From the NCBI GenBank assembly GCA_947499935.1, contig CANMQH010000005.1, positions 1-64,000 on the forward strand: a stretch of DNA of 64,000 nt, given 5' to 3'. The notes below the pieces were generated by a model. The model was not told the origin of the DNA and ran no database searches. It saw nothing but the letters and a program-made list of their open reading frames with translations. This DNA comes from an uncultured Algibacter sp. (GTDB lineage Bacteria; Bacteroidota; Bacteroidia; Flavobacteriales; Flavobacteriaceae). Positions 25,799 to 33,273 of the stretch are shown here, piece by piece. Each line of letters starts with the position of its first letter. The first letter of the stretch is position 1. The position numbers and the translations under genes were made by a program.

Positions 25799-26841
25799 TG
25801 CAAGCAAAATTTAAAAAATCATATCGATTTGCAATAAAAACATCGCTGTATATTACCTTATACTCAACACTTTTAATGAGTATCTTTTTATATAGTTTCT
25901 ACATACTTAAATGGATGGAAGTGCTTGTATTTTCTATCTGTATGTTTTTATTTTCGTTTCTCATTATTCAATTTAGGATAGAGCGCTTTATATACAAACG
26001 CGTTAAAAAAATATACGACGATTTAACGCTTTTAGAATCTACAAGCTTAAGAAAACGATCCATTACCACAGATATGCACACGCTAACTCAAGAAATTGAT
26101 AAGTTTGCTCGCGATAAAAAAATTGAAATTGAAACCTTAAAAGTTAGGGAAGAGTACAGAAAAGAATTTTTAGGTAATGTATCTCACGAATTAAAAACAC
26201 CATTATTTACTGTTCAAGGTTATATCTTAACACTATTAGATGGTGCGATGAACGATAAAATTATTAGAGAAAAATACTTATTAAGAGCCAGTAAAGGCAT
26301 TGAAAGATTAGGTTATATTGTTAACGATTTAGATATGATAACCAAATTAGAGGTTGGAGATTTAAGTCTAAAACTAGAAAAATTTAATATTATTGAATTG
26401 GTAGAAAACGTATTTGATATGCTGGAAATGAAAGCATCAAAAAAAAATATAACACTTACGTTTGATATGGATTACACCAACGCTGTAATGGTACTTGCTG
26501 ACAAGGAACGCATACAACAAGTATTGGCTAATTTAATAGTGAATTCTATAAAATACGGAAACAATAAAGGCACTACCGAAGTGAGTATAGAAAACCTAAT
26601 AAAAAACAAAGTCATTGTTCGTGTAACAGACAATGGCGAAGGGATATCCCAAGAACACCTCCCAAGATTATTTGAGCGTTTTTACCGTGTAGATAAAAGT
26701 GGCTCTAGAAAAGAAGGTGGTTCTGGCTTGGGCTTATCTATTGTAAAACATATTATTGAAGCTCACGAAGAAAAAATATACGTAGAGAGCGAGTTTAATG
26801 TTGGTAGTGAGTTTTCTTTTACGCTAGAAAAGGCTAAATAA
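25798..26841 (+). CDS. sensor histidine kinase, PhoR-like
   Basis: 347 aa. Two N-terminal membrane helices (about 15-35 and 40-58) have almost no loop between them, so the kinase has no periplasmic sensor domain. The dimerisation helix holds phosphoacceptor H130 in FLGNVSHELKTPL. The ATPase has an N box (LANLIVNSIKYG), DNGEGI, and the terminal GSGLGLSIVKHII. The partner is the regulator just upstream. The lack of a sensor loop suggests that the signal comes through the membrane or a partner protein. The 3' end overlaps the convergent glycosyltransferase gene by 18 bp. Confidence 0.93.
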   Translation: MQAKFKKSYRFAIKTSLYITLYSTLLMSIFLYSFYILKWMEVLVFSICMFLFSFLIIQFRIERFIYKRVKKIYDDLTLLESTSLRKRSITTDMHTLTQEIDKFARDKKIEIETLKVREEYRKEFLGNVSHELKTPLFTVQGYILTLLDGAMNDKIIREKYLLRASKGIERLGYIVNDLDMITKLEVGDLSLKLEKFNIIELVENVFDMLEMKASKKNITLTFDMDYTNAVMVLADKERIQQVLANLIVNSIKYGNNKGTTEVSIENLIKNKVIVRVTDNGEGISQEHLPRLFERFYRVDKSGSRKEGGSGLGLSIVKHIIEAHEEKIYVESEFNVGSEFSFTLEKAK

Positions 26842-27870
26842 ATCTTTAAAATCTACCTCAAAATTAAACGCTGTTAATCCTTTATAACCTTCAATACCCT
26901 CTAACTTTTTTAAATTAAAATCGTCTTGATTGCAACTTGGTACTAAATTCATTTCGGTTAACCGATTAGCTAGATACACTTGTTCAAACTGTCCAGGTGT
27001 TGGTATAAAAAAAGCCTTTTTACTCAATTTAGCTAAATCCATAACCGTAGTATAACCCGATCTGCAAATCACTAAATCACTTTTATTAATTGTTTTTCCC
27101 AATAAAACTGAGGTCATAAAATTATAAATCTTAAAATTTCCTCGTGTCTCAACAGTTTGCTCTTCTTCCATAATCCCTTTTACAAAAACAATTTTACCAT
27201 CATAGTCTTTTAATTCTGCAAAGAGTTTTTCTTCCAACATGGTCCGCTGGGGTTCTGGTCCAGAAATCAAGACCATGATATCGTTTTTTATCGCTGTGCT
27301 TATTTTTGTAAATCGACTTAATGGGCCTATATATTTAGTAGGTACCTCAAAAGTTTTAACATGGCCAAGTTTACCACTTAAATTAACCTCTCCATCAATA
27401 TCTGGCACCCAGCATTCATTAAATTTTTTAATGATTTTTTGATGAACCTTAGTACTAAACCAAGTGGTCTTACCGCTTAAAACATTTAATTGATGGGTAA
27501 TAAATACCGATGGTACTTTATCACTGCGTACACCTAATCGATTATCGGATATAATACCACGAATATCATGTGTTTCTATAATATCTGAAACCACTTTATT
27601 TTCAGAGCTAATAGCTTTTAAAAGTTTTGGAGAATCTAAAATAAGTTTCAGTTTAAAAAACCTACCTTTTTTAGCATAAGTCACGTTATAAGATGGCAAT
27701 TCTAAAGATAATAAATCTGGGAATTCTTTTTTTAATAGCGTTAAAGCGACACCATCACTAGCAATTATGGGTTCAAAACCTTCTATAATCAAAGCCTTAA
27801 TAATGGGAATACATCGTGTGGCATGACCAAGCCCCCAATTTAAGGGTGCAACCAAAATTTTTTTCTTCAT
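26824..27870 (-). CDS. glycosyltransferase-like protein, MurG/GT28 type
   Basis: 348 aa, probably cytoplasmic or membrane-associated. It begins KKKILVAPLNWGLGHATRCIPI, with the Gly-rich N-terminal loop of GT-B enzymes, and has the C-terminal donor site VICRSGYTTVMDLAKLSKKAFFIPTPGQFEQVYLA near 268-300, close to the GT28 C-terminal pattern. Donor and acceptor are not known. It overlaps the 3' end of the kinase gene by 18 bp on the other strand. The next gene, trmB, is divergent. Confidence 0.75.
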   Translation of the reverse strand: MKKKILVAPLNWGLGHATRCIPIIKALIIEGFEPIIASDGVALTLLKKEFPDLLSLELPSYNVTYAKKGRFFKLKLILDSPKLLKAISSENKVVSDIIETHDIRGIISDNRLGVRSDKVPSVFITHQLNVLSGKTTWFSTKVHQKIIKKFNECWVPDIDGEVNLSGKLGHVKTFEVPTKYIGPLSRFTKISTAIKNDIMVLISGPEPQRTMLEEKLFAELKDYDGKIVFVKGIMEEEQTVETRGNFKIYNFMTSVLLGKTINKSDLVICRSGYTTVMDLAKLSKKAFFIPTPGQFEQVYLANRLTEMNLVPSCNQDDFNLKKLEGIEGYKGLTAFNFEVDFKDLFSLF

Positions 27871-28047
27871 TTGTATATCTTGTAATGTCTTTACTCTTAG
27901 TTCAAACTATACTTTTTTACAATATATCAGACTAGAGTAGACATTCATAATTTTTTTTCCAAATTCAAAGATAAGCATATTATGCTCCAGTATATTTCCT
28001 TAATTTTACCAAATATATTATTGATAATAAGAAATAGTTAACAAACT

Positions 28048-28722
28048 TTGGGAAGCAAGAACAAACTCAGAAGATTTAAAGAAAATGAAACGTTTTCGAA
28101 CGTATTTCAACCTACAAGAGAAGCCTTAGTAAACTCCAATTTTGACTTAAAAGGACATTGGAGAACCACTGTTTTTAAAAATAATAATCCTTTGGTTTTA
28201 GAATTGGGTTGCGGTAAAGGAGAATATGCTGTTGCATTAGCAAAAAAATATCCAAATAAAAATTTTATAGGCATCGATATAAAAGGCGCTCGCTTTTGGA
28301 GAGGTGCTAAAACCGCTATTGAAGAAAAAATACCTAATATAGCTTTTTTACGTACTCAAATAGAGTTAATAGATCATGCTTTTGCAGCACAAGAGGTAGA
28401 TGAAATTTGGATCACATTCCCCGATCCCCAAATAAAATATAAACGCACTAAACACAGAATGACTAATGCTGAATTTTTAGAGCGTTACAAACAAATTTTA
28501 AAACCAGAAGGTGTTGTTAATCTAAAAACCGATAGCGAATTTATGCATGGCTATACTTTAGGTTTGTTGCATGGCGCGGGTCATGAGGTCATATATGCTA
28601 ACCATAATGTTTATAAACAAGAAGGTAGTCCAGAAGAAGTAACCAGTATACAAACCTTTTATGAATCTCAATATTTAGAACAAAACAAACCAATTACGTA
28701 TATTCGGTTTAAAATCAAATAA
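28048..28722 (+). CDS. trmB: tRNA (guanine-N7)-methyltransferase
   Basis: 224 aa, started at TTG (28048) because the encoded MGSKNKLRRFKENETF matches the family's usual N-terminus. The SAM-binding motif is LELGCGKGEYAVALA near residue 53, and the tRNA-binding catalytic region is ITFPDPQIKYKRTKHRMTN near 131-150. TrmB methylates G46 in the tRNA variable loop. The gene is first in a run with lysE and atl, with 4 nt between it and the next start. Confidence 0.93.
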   Translation: MGSKNKLRRFKENETFSNVFQPTREALVNSNFDLKGHWRTTVFKNNNPLVLELGCGKGEYAVALAKKYPNKNFIGIDIKGARFWRGAKTAIEEKIPNIAFLRTQIELIDHAFAAQEVDEIWITFPDPQIKYKRTKHRMTNAEFLERYKQILKPEGVVNLKTDSEFMHGYTLGLLHGAGHEVIYANHNVYKQEGSPEEVTSIQTFYESQYLEQNKPITYIRFKIK

Positions 28723-28726
28723 TTAA

Positions 28727-29356
28727 GTGCATATAACTTTTATATTCTTTCTGGGGCTTGTCTTTTCACTTATTGGGGTTATTCCACCAGGGTTACTAAA
28801 CATGACAGCCGCCAAAATAAGTTTAAAAGAGGGGCATGTTAGAGGTATTGTGTTTTCTATTGGAGTTTGTGTTGTTGTATTGGTACAAACGTATCTAGCC
28901 AGTGTTTCTGCCAGATATTTAAGTAAAAACCCCGATGTTATTGGTGTGCTTAGAGTTTCTGCTTTTATTATTTTTGTACTCATTACAGTCTATTTTCTAT
29001 TTATTGCCAAATCTATACCCAAACAACAGATTAAACCTAAAATAAAGAGTAAACACAGTCGTTTTTTCCAAGGTATATTCTTATCAGCTATAAATGTCTT
29101 CCCCATACCTTATCAAGCCTATATAACCATAACATTAGCATCGTTTGGATGGATGACTTTTGAGCAAATAAACATTGTAGCCTACGTTGTAGGTGCAGCA
29201 ACAGGCACTTTTGTAATGCTTTACATGTATATTTTCTTCTTTGATAAAATAAAGAGTAAAACCATTACCTCACAAAAAAACATGAATCGTATTATTGGGG
29301 GGATTACAGGCATTATTTCTATGGTTACCTTATTTAATATTATTAAAGCATTATGA
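28727..29356 (+). CDS. LysE family translocator
   Basis: 209 aa with six hydrophobic segments. The LysE/RhtB signature GVIPPGLLNMTAAKISLKEG lies near residues 17-36. The start is GTG at 28727, 4 nt after trmB, and the stop overlaps the next ATG by 4 nt (ATGA). Family members export amino acids or similar small molecules. Because sequence does not set substrate in this family, none is given. Confidence 0.82.
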   Translation: MHITFIFFLGLVFSLIGVIPPGLLNMTAAKISLKEGHVRGIVFSIGVCVVVLVQTYLASVSARYLSKNPDVIGVLRVSAFIIFVLITVYFLFIAKSIPKQQIKPKIKSKHSRFFQGIFLSAINVFPIPYQAYITITLASFGWMTFEQINIVAYVVGAATGTFVMLYMYIFFFDKIKSKTITSQKNMNRIIGGITGIISMVTLFNIIKAL

Positions 29357-29688
29357 AACCCGAAACACTTAATTTTTTTGATAAGGTTTACAAAGTTGCT
29401 AAACTAATACCTTATGGTAGGGTTACAAGTTATGGTGCTATTGCTAAATATTTAGGAGCTGCTCGAAGTGCGCGTATGGTTGGATATGCTATGAATGGTT
29501 CTCATGGTAAAGATGTTCCTGCACACCGTGTTGTTAATAGAAAAGGTTTACTAACCGGAAAACATCATTTTGATGGTACTAATCTTATGCAACAGCTTTT
29601 AGAAAGCGAAGGTATAAAAGTGGTTGATAATCAAATTCAGGATTTAGATAAGATTTTTTGGGATCCATTTTTAGAACTGAATAGCTAA
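29353..29688 (+). CDS. alkyltransferase-like protein (ATL), MGMT family
   Basis: 111 aa, the size of the C-terminal DNA-binding domain of O6-alkylguanine transferases. The helix-turn-helix is RVTSYGAIAKYLG near 25-37 and the arginine finger segment SARMVGYAMN near 41-50. The active-site motif PCHRV is PAHRV here (near 60), with Ala in place of the acceptor Cys. This is the pattern of ATL proteins, which bind O6-alkylguanine without removing the alkyl group and recruit nucleotide excision repair. It overlaps lysE by 4 nt, forming a trmB-lysE-atl unit. Confidence 0.88.
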   Translation: MKPETLNFFDKVYKVAKLIPYGRVTSYGAIAKYLGAARSARMVGYAMNGSHGKDVPAHRVVNRKGLLTGKHHFDGTNLMQQLLESEGIKVVDNQIQDLDKIFWDPFLELNS

Positions 29689-29777
29689 AACTATATCCTT
29701 TTCATTTATAATTACTAACAGCAATAATCTTATAAATCAATTCGATTACAGAGCTTTACAATCTTAACTTTTAGATC

Positions 29778-29785
29778 TATATTTG
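29778..29785 (+). promoter_or_regulatory. -7 box before the mrp-nifU group
   Basis: TATATTTG is an exact TAnnTTTG match, 111 nt before the mrp ATG. No clear TTG -33 was found. The leader would carry a 16-codon reading frame (see 29843-29893). Confidence 0.45.
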
Positions 29786-29842
29786 TACCATAAAATAATT
29801 CTCAATTATATATTTACTATTCTAAGCCTAATAGTAAGTAAA

Positions 29843-29893
29843 ATGAAAAAATACGGACTACTAATTAAGTCTTTAAATAGAATTCCAAAATAA
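29843..29893 (+). CDS. possible 16-residue upstream reading frame
   Basis: ATG at 29843 opens MKKYGLLIKSLNRIPK and stops at TAA 29891-29893, only 3 nt before the mrp ATG. The spacing and start are those of a translatable leader peptide that could couple to mrp. With so short a frame in AT-rich DNA, chance is a real possibility, and there is no visible hairpin to pair it with. Confidence 0.2.
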   Translation: MKKYGLLIKSLNRIPK

Positions 29894-29896
29894 AGC

Positions 29897-31036
29897 ATGA
29901 AAATTAATAAACAAGACATATTAAAAGCATTAGAATCTATTACCGTACCTGGCGAAGGTCAAAACATGGTAGAAAGCGGTGCTGTAAAAAACATCATGAC
30001 TTTTGGAGATGAAGTTATTGTGGACATTACCATAAAAAATCCAAGCTTACAAGCCAAAAAGCGTACAGAAGTTGATATTTTAAAAACGATACACGAGCAA
30101 GTTTACGAAAAAGCTAAGATTACTATAAACGTAAAAGTAGATGCTCCTGCAACACCAAAAGCTAACGTAATAAAGGGCAACCCTATTCCAGGTATTAAAA
30201 ATATTATAGCCATAGCCTCAGGAAAAGGTGGTGTTGGTAAATCTACAGTTACAGCAAATTTAGCTGTTACTTTGGCTAAAATGGGTTTTAAAGTAGGTGT
30301 TTTAGATGCCGATATTTATGGTCCATCAATGCCCATAATGTTCGATGTAGAATCCGAAAAACCCTTAGCCGTTAAGATTGGCGAAAAATCTAAAATGAAA
30401 CCCATAGAAAACTATGGTGTTAAAATATTATCTATTGGCTTTTTTACCCAGCCTAACCAAGCTGTAGTATGGCGAGGTCCTATGGCTGCAAAAGCATTAA
30501 ATCAAATGATTTTTGATGCCCATTGGGGAGACATCGATTTTTTATTACTAGACTTACCACCTGGTACAGGCGATATTCATTTAAGCATTATGCAATCGCT
30601 ACCCATAACAGGAGCCGTGGTTGTTAGTACACCTCAACATGTCGCATTGGCCGATGCTAAAAAAGGTGTCTCTATGTTCCAACAAGAGAGTATAAATGTT
30701 CCTGTTTTAGGAATTATAGAAAATATGGCTTACTTTACGCCTACCGAATTACCAGATAATAAATATTATATCTTTGGTAAAGAAGGTGCAAAACATTTGG
30801 CAGAAGATTTAAAAGTACCATTTTTGGGTGAGCTACCATTAGTACAAAGTATAAGAGAAGCAGGTGATGTTGGAAGACCAGCCGCATTGCAAACAGCAAC
30901 ACCACTAGAAAAAGCTTTTGAAAAAATAACACAAAATGTAGTGCAAGAAGTCGTAACACGAAATGACGACTTACCACCTACCGAAGCTATTAAAATTACA
31001 ACCATGGCAGGTTGTGCAGCAGTTAAAAAAAAATAA
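29897..31036 (+). CDS. Mrp/NBP35-type iron-sulfur carrier ATPase
   Basis: 379 aa. An N-terminal MIP18/DUF59-like domain (about 1-80) precedes the deviant Walker A motif ASGKGGVGKSTVTANL (107-122). Further motifs are LDADIYGPSMP, LLLDLPPGTGD and STPQHVALADAKKG. Mrp proteins are ApbC-like carriers that pass 4Fe-4S clusters to targets. The ENMAYFT region near 275 lacks the CxxC pair that ApbC proteins usually carry, so the cluster ligands are elsewhere or this carrier differs. nifU follows 36 nt later and ferredoxin after that. Confidence 0.9.
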   Translation: MKINKQDILKALESITVPGEGQNMVESGAVKNIMTFGDEVIVDITIKNPSLQAKKRTEVDILKTIHEQVYEKAKITINVKVDAPATPKANVIKGNPIPGIKNIIAIASGKGGVGKSTVTANLAVTLAKMGFKVGVLDADIYGPSMPIMFDVESEKPLAVKIGEKSKMKPIENYGVKILSIGFFTQPNQAVVWRGPMAAKALNQMIFDAHWGDIDFLLLDLPPGTGDIHLSIMQSLPITGAVVVSTPQHVALADAKKGVSMFQQESINVPVLGIIENMAYFTPTELPDNKYYIFGKEGAKHLAEDLKVPFLGELPLVQSIREAGDVGRPAALQTATPLEKAFEKITQNVVQEVVTRNDDLPPTEAIKITTMAGCAAVKKK

Positions 31037-31072
31037 TTCGCGAGCAGTTATACGCGTAGAGACAATAAAGAC

Positions 31073-31315
31073 ATGACTTCAGAAGAATTAAAAATAAATG
31101 TTGAAAAGGCACTAGACGAAATTCGTCCGTTCTTACAAAGCGATGGTGGCGATATTTCTTTACTATCTATCGAAGATGGCAAATTAGTTAAAGTGCAATT
31201 ACAAGGCGCTTGTGTAGGATGTACTGTTAATCAAATGACACTAAAATCTGGTGTAGAAATGACCATTAAAAAATATGCACCTCAAATAGAAGAAGTGATT
31301 AATATTGAAGCCTAA
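31073..31315 (+). CDS. NifU C-terminal domain protein, Fe-S scaffold
   Basis: 80 aa, equal to the single Nfu domain. The cluster-binding CxxC is C47 and C50 in GACVGCTVNQMTLKSGVE. Nfu proteins bridge a 4Fe-4S cluster at the dimer interface and hand it to apo-enzymes. It lies 36 nt after mrp, forming an assembly pair. The ferredoxin gene follows 118 nt later behind its own -7 box. Confidence 0.92.
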   Translation: MTSEELKINVEKALDEIRPFLQSDGGDISLLSIEDGKLVKVQLQGACVGCTVNQMTLKSGVEMTIKKYAPQIEEVINIEA

Positions 31316-31373
31316 ACGTATATTTTAATTCCTACTAAATTAATAGACAAACTTATTTATATATTGCTTATAA

Positions 31374-31420
31374 AGCTTAAATTTGTGGCACGAAATATGA
31401 CGTGCTTAAATTATTAAGCT
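31374..31420 (+). promoter_or_regulatory. ferredoxin promoter region with nested inverted repeat
   Basis: TAAATTTG (31378-31385) fits the -7 consensus. It lies inside nested dyads: outer arms AGCTTAA (31374-31380) and TTAAGCT (31414-31420), inner arms GCACG (31388-31392) and CGTGC (31401-31405). The centre is 37 nt before the ATG at 31434. It could be an operator, for example of a redox or Fe-S regulator, or a leader hairpin. Confidence 0.45.
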
Positions 31421-31433
31421 AAAAAATTACAGA

Positions 31434-31763
31434 ATGCAAGATATTAATATAAAAATTACAGATAGAGACGGCAAAACACACGATATTGTTGCTCCTACAG
31501 ACATGGCTATGAACCTTATGGAAGTTGTAAGGTCTTACGAATTAGCACCCGAAGGCACTATTGGTGTTTGCGGCGGTATGGCTATGTGTGCATCTTGCCA
31601 ATGCTATGTAAACAGCGATACCTCGTTGCCAGAAATGAGCGATGATGAAGAAGCTATGCTATCTGAAGCTTTTGATGTAAAAGATAACTCTCGCCTAGGA
31701 TGCCAAATACAAATGACCCCAGATATGGAAGGTCTAGACGTAGAATTAGCACCAGAGAGTTAA
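31434..31763 (+). CDS. 2Fe-2S ferredoxin, adrenodoxin type
   Basis: 109 aa. Cluster ligands are C46, C52, C55 and C90, spaced C-X5-C-X2-C-X34-C, with an extra C57. The segments GVCGGMAMCASCQC and RLGCQIQ match the vertebrate-type (ISC) ferredoxins that supply electrons for Fe-S assembly or to P450s. Acidic residues dominate (pI low), as expected for a docking surface. It follows the Mrp and NifU genes, so a role in cluster assembly is likely. Confidence 0.93.
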   Translation: MQDINIKITDRDGKTHDIVAPTDMAMNLMEVVRSYELAPEGTIGVCGGMAMCASCQCYVNSDTSLPEMSDDEEAMLSEAFDVKDNSRLGCQIQMTPDMEGLDVELAPES

Positions 31764-31830
31764 TAGGTTTTATTCAAAATTACACCATACACAAATTGTA
31801 ATACTTAACAAAAAGCACCTTAAATATAAA

Positions 31831-31985
31831 TTAGGGCGTTACCCTATCGGGTCGTGCTTTACGCTGCAATCTTTTTTAAAGAGTCGGTCTACATTGTAAG
31901 TTCTAAACCAATAGCACATTTAGTTCTAAATTAATACCTATTCCATTTATCTTTAAAAAAGGATTTTCACTACAATCACTAACGC
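31831..31985 (-). repeat. modular intergenic repeat, copy A
   Basis: Read on the minus strand, it opens with GCGTTA and GATTGTAGTGAAAATCC followed by T-rich DNA. Then come GCTATTGGTTT, AAAGATTGCAGCGTAAAGC, GACCCGA and GGGTAACGCC. The same blocks occur in copy B (47917-48040). GATT/AATC and GGG/CCC arms can form small hairpins. Intergenic, between ferredoxin and lrp. Confidence 0.75.
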
Positions 31986-32046
31986 AGTGTATCGTTTCAA
32001 TTTAAAAGTAAATCATTACATTTAAGTTTTAGATTACACATATAAA

Positions 32047-32517
32047 ATGAAACCAAAGCACAAAACCATAACCCTAGACGGTATAGATAAAAAAATACTG
32101 CGAGCCTTAACCACAGATGCTAGAACACCAATTTTAGAGATTGCACGTAATGTAGGCATTTCGGGAGCAGCCATTCATCAACGTTTACGGAAATTAGAAA
32201 AATCTAAACTTATTTCTGGTTCAAAATTTATATTAAATCATGAGGTTTTGGGGTATTCTACTCTAGCCTTTGTAGGCATTTATTTAGACAAAACTGCCAA
32301 TACCGACGATGTGGTACGCGCTTTAAAACGTGTTCCCGAAATTTTAGAATGCCACTACACTACTGGTAATTACAGTCTTTTTGTAAAATTATTATCTATA
32401 GACAATGCCCATTTAATGCATTTGTTAAGCCATAAACTTCAAAGTATATCTGGTGTTCAACGTACAGAATCGCTTATTTCGTTAGACCAACAAATCAACA
32501 GACAAGTACATATATAA
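32047..32517 (+). CDS. Lrp/AsnC family transcriptional regulator
   Basis: 156 aa. The N-terminal winged helix-turn-helix is near 12-60 (LDGIDKKILRALTTDARTPILEIARNVGISGAAIHQRLRKLE), and the C-terminal RAM ligand-binding domain starts near 75 (FVGIYLDK, then ECHYTTGNYSLFVKL). Family members respond to amino acids and act on amino-acid or general metabolism. Targets cannot be inferred. A repeat element sits upstream, so the promoter lies in the last 60 or so bases before the ATG. Confidence 0.93.
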   Translation: MKPKHKTITLDGIDKKILRALTTDARTPILEIARNVGISGAAIHQRLRKLEKSKLISGSKFILNHEVLGYSTLAFVGIYLDKTANTDDVVRALKRVPEILECHYTTGNYSLFVKLLSIDNAHLMHLLSHKLQSISGVQRTESLISLDQQINRQVHI

Positions 32518-32604
32518 AATATTTAGATTTTAATAATATAATCCATTTTATGTTCTCGGTATAGTTATTGGTAAATAACACTTTAACTATTAAAAAAAGA
32601 AACT

Positions 32605-33150
32605 ATGAAAAAATCTTATTTAGTATTACTCGTTACTGTTTTGTTTTCAATGTCTATCTTTTCTCAAGAAAATACAGAAAACAAAAGTACCTCAGGTAAT
32701 TTTAATGAATTAAAATTAAATGGCCTATACCTCATTCTTGGAGCTTTTGATGTCACCTACGAACGTACAATTAACCAAGAATCAGCATTTGGTGTTAATG
32801 TATTTTTACCTTTTGACGACGATATAAATGATGATATCAACTATTACATTTCGCCATACTACCGTTTTTATTTTGGAAAAAAATACGCAGCAGGTTTCTT
32901 TATAGAAGGATTTGGTATGTTAAATTCTATAAATGAATCAAGATTTTCTGGTACAATTGACCCTGTAATTAAGGAGGAGACTATTACCGATTTTGCATTA
33001 GGTATAGGTTTGGGAGGAAAATGGATTACAGAGAGTGGCTTTATTGGTGAACTAAACTTTGGTGTAGGCAGAAACCTTTTTAATAACGATAGTAATAATG
33101 ATTTTGATTTTGTTGCAAAAATAGGCATCACGGTTGGATACAGATTCTAA
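32605..33150 (+). CDS. outer-membrane beta-barrel-like protein, DUF3575-type
   Basis: 181 aa with a signal peptide (residues 1-20, IFSQ). The mature part has alternating strands (LKLNGLYLILGAFDVTYERTIN, YYISPYYRFYFGKKYAAGFFIEGFG) and a C-terminal aromatic strand GITVGYRF, as in small outer-membrane barrels. The opening NELKLNGLYL resembles DUF3575. A structural or adhesion-related role is possible, but the function is unknown. It is followed by a shared terminator with glyS. Confidence 0.72.
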   Translation: MKKSYLVLLVTVLFSMSIFSQENTENKSTSGNFNELKLNGLYLILGAFDVTYERTINQESAFGVNVFLPFDDDINDDINYYISPYYRFYFGKKYAAGFFIEGFGMLNSINESRFSGTIDPVIKEETITDFALGIGLGGKWITESGFIGELNFGVGRNLFNNDSNNDFDFVAKIGITVGYRF

Positions 33151-33212
33151 AAATATTTTACATAAATTCTATCTCTCATTTAAAATTCTTATAAAAAACA
33201 CAATATAAAACT

Positions 33213-33241
33213 AAAAAACCCAAGCTAAGCTCGGGTTTTTT
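33213..33241. terminator. bidirectional terminator between the barrel gene and glyS
   Basis: AAAAAACCC (33213-33221) and GGGTTTTTT (33233-33241) enclose an inner AGC/GCT pair. A-run and T-run on opposite flanks serve both convergent genes. Confidence 0.8.
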
Positions 33242-33273
33242 AGTTCATAAAAGGTCTTATCAGGAATTTATTA

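Noticed and set aside
25798-27870. Overlapping ends as assembly error between kinase and glycosyltransferase
   Set aside because: Both frames end in normal family C-termini; an 18-bp tail-to-tail overlap is common in compact genomes.
31764-32046. tRNA or riboswitch in the gap before lrp
   Set aside because: The GC-richer patch belongs to the repeat shared with 47917-48040 and has no cloverleaf or known aptamer.
32868-33131. 87-aa frame antisense to the barrel protein gene
   Set aside because: The forward frame has a signal peptide and barrel strands; the reverse frame is a shadow.
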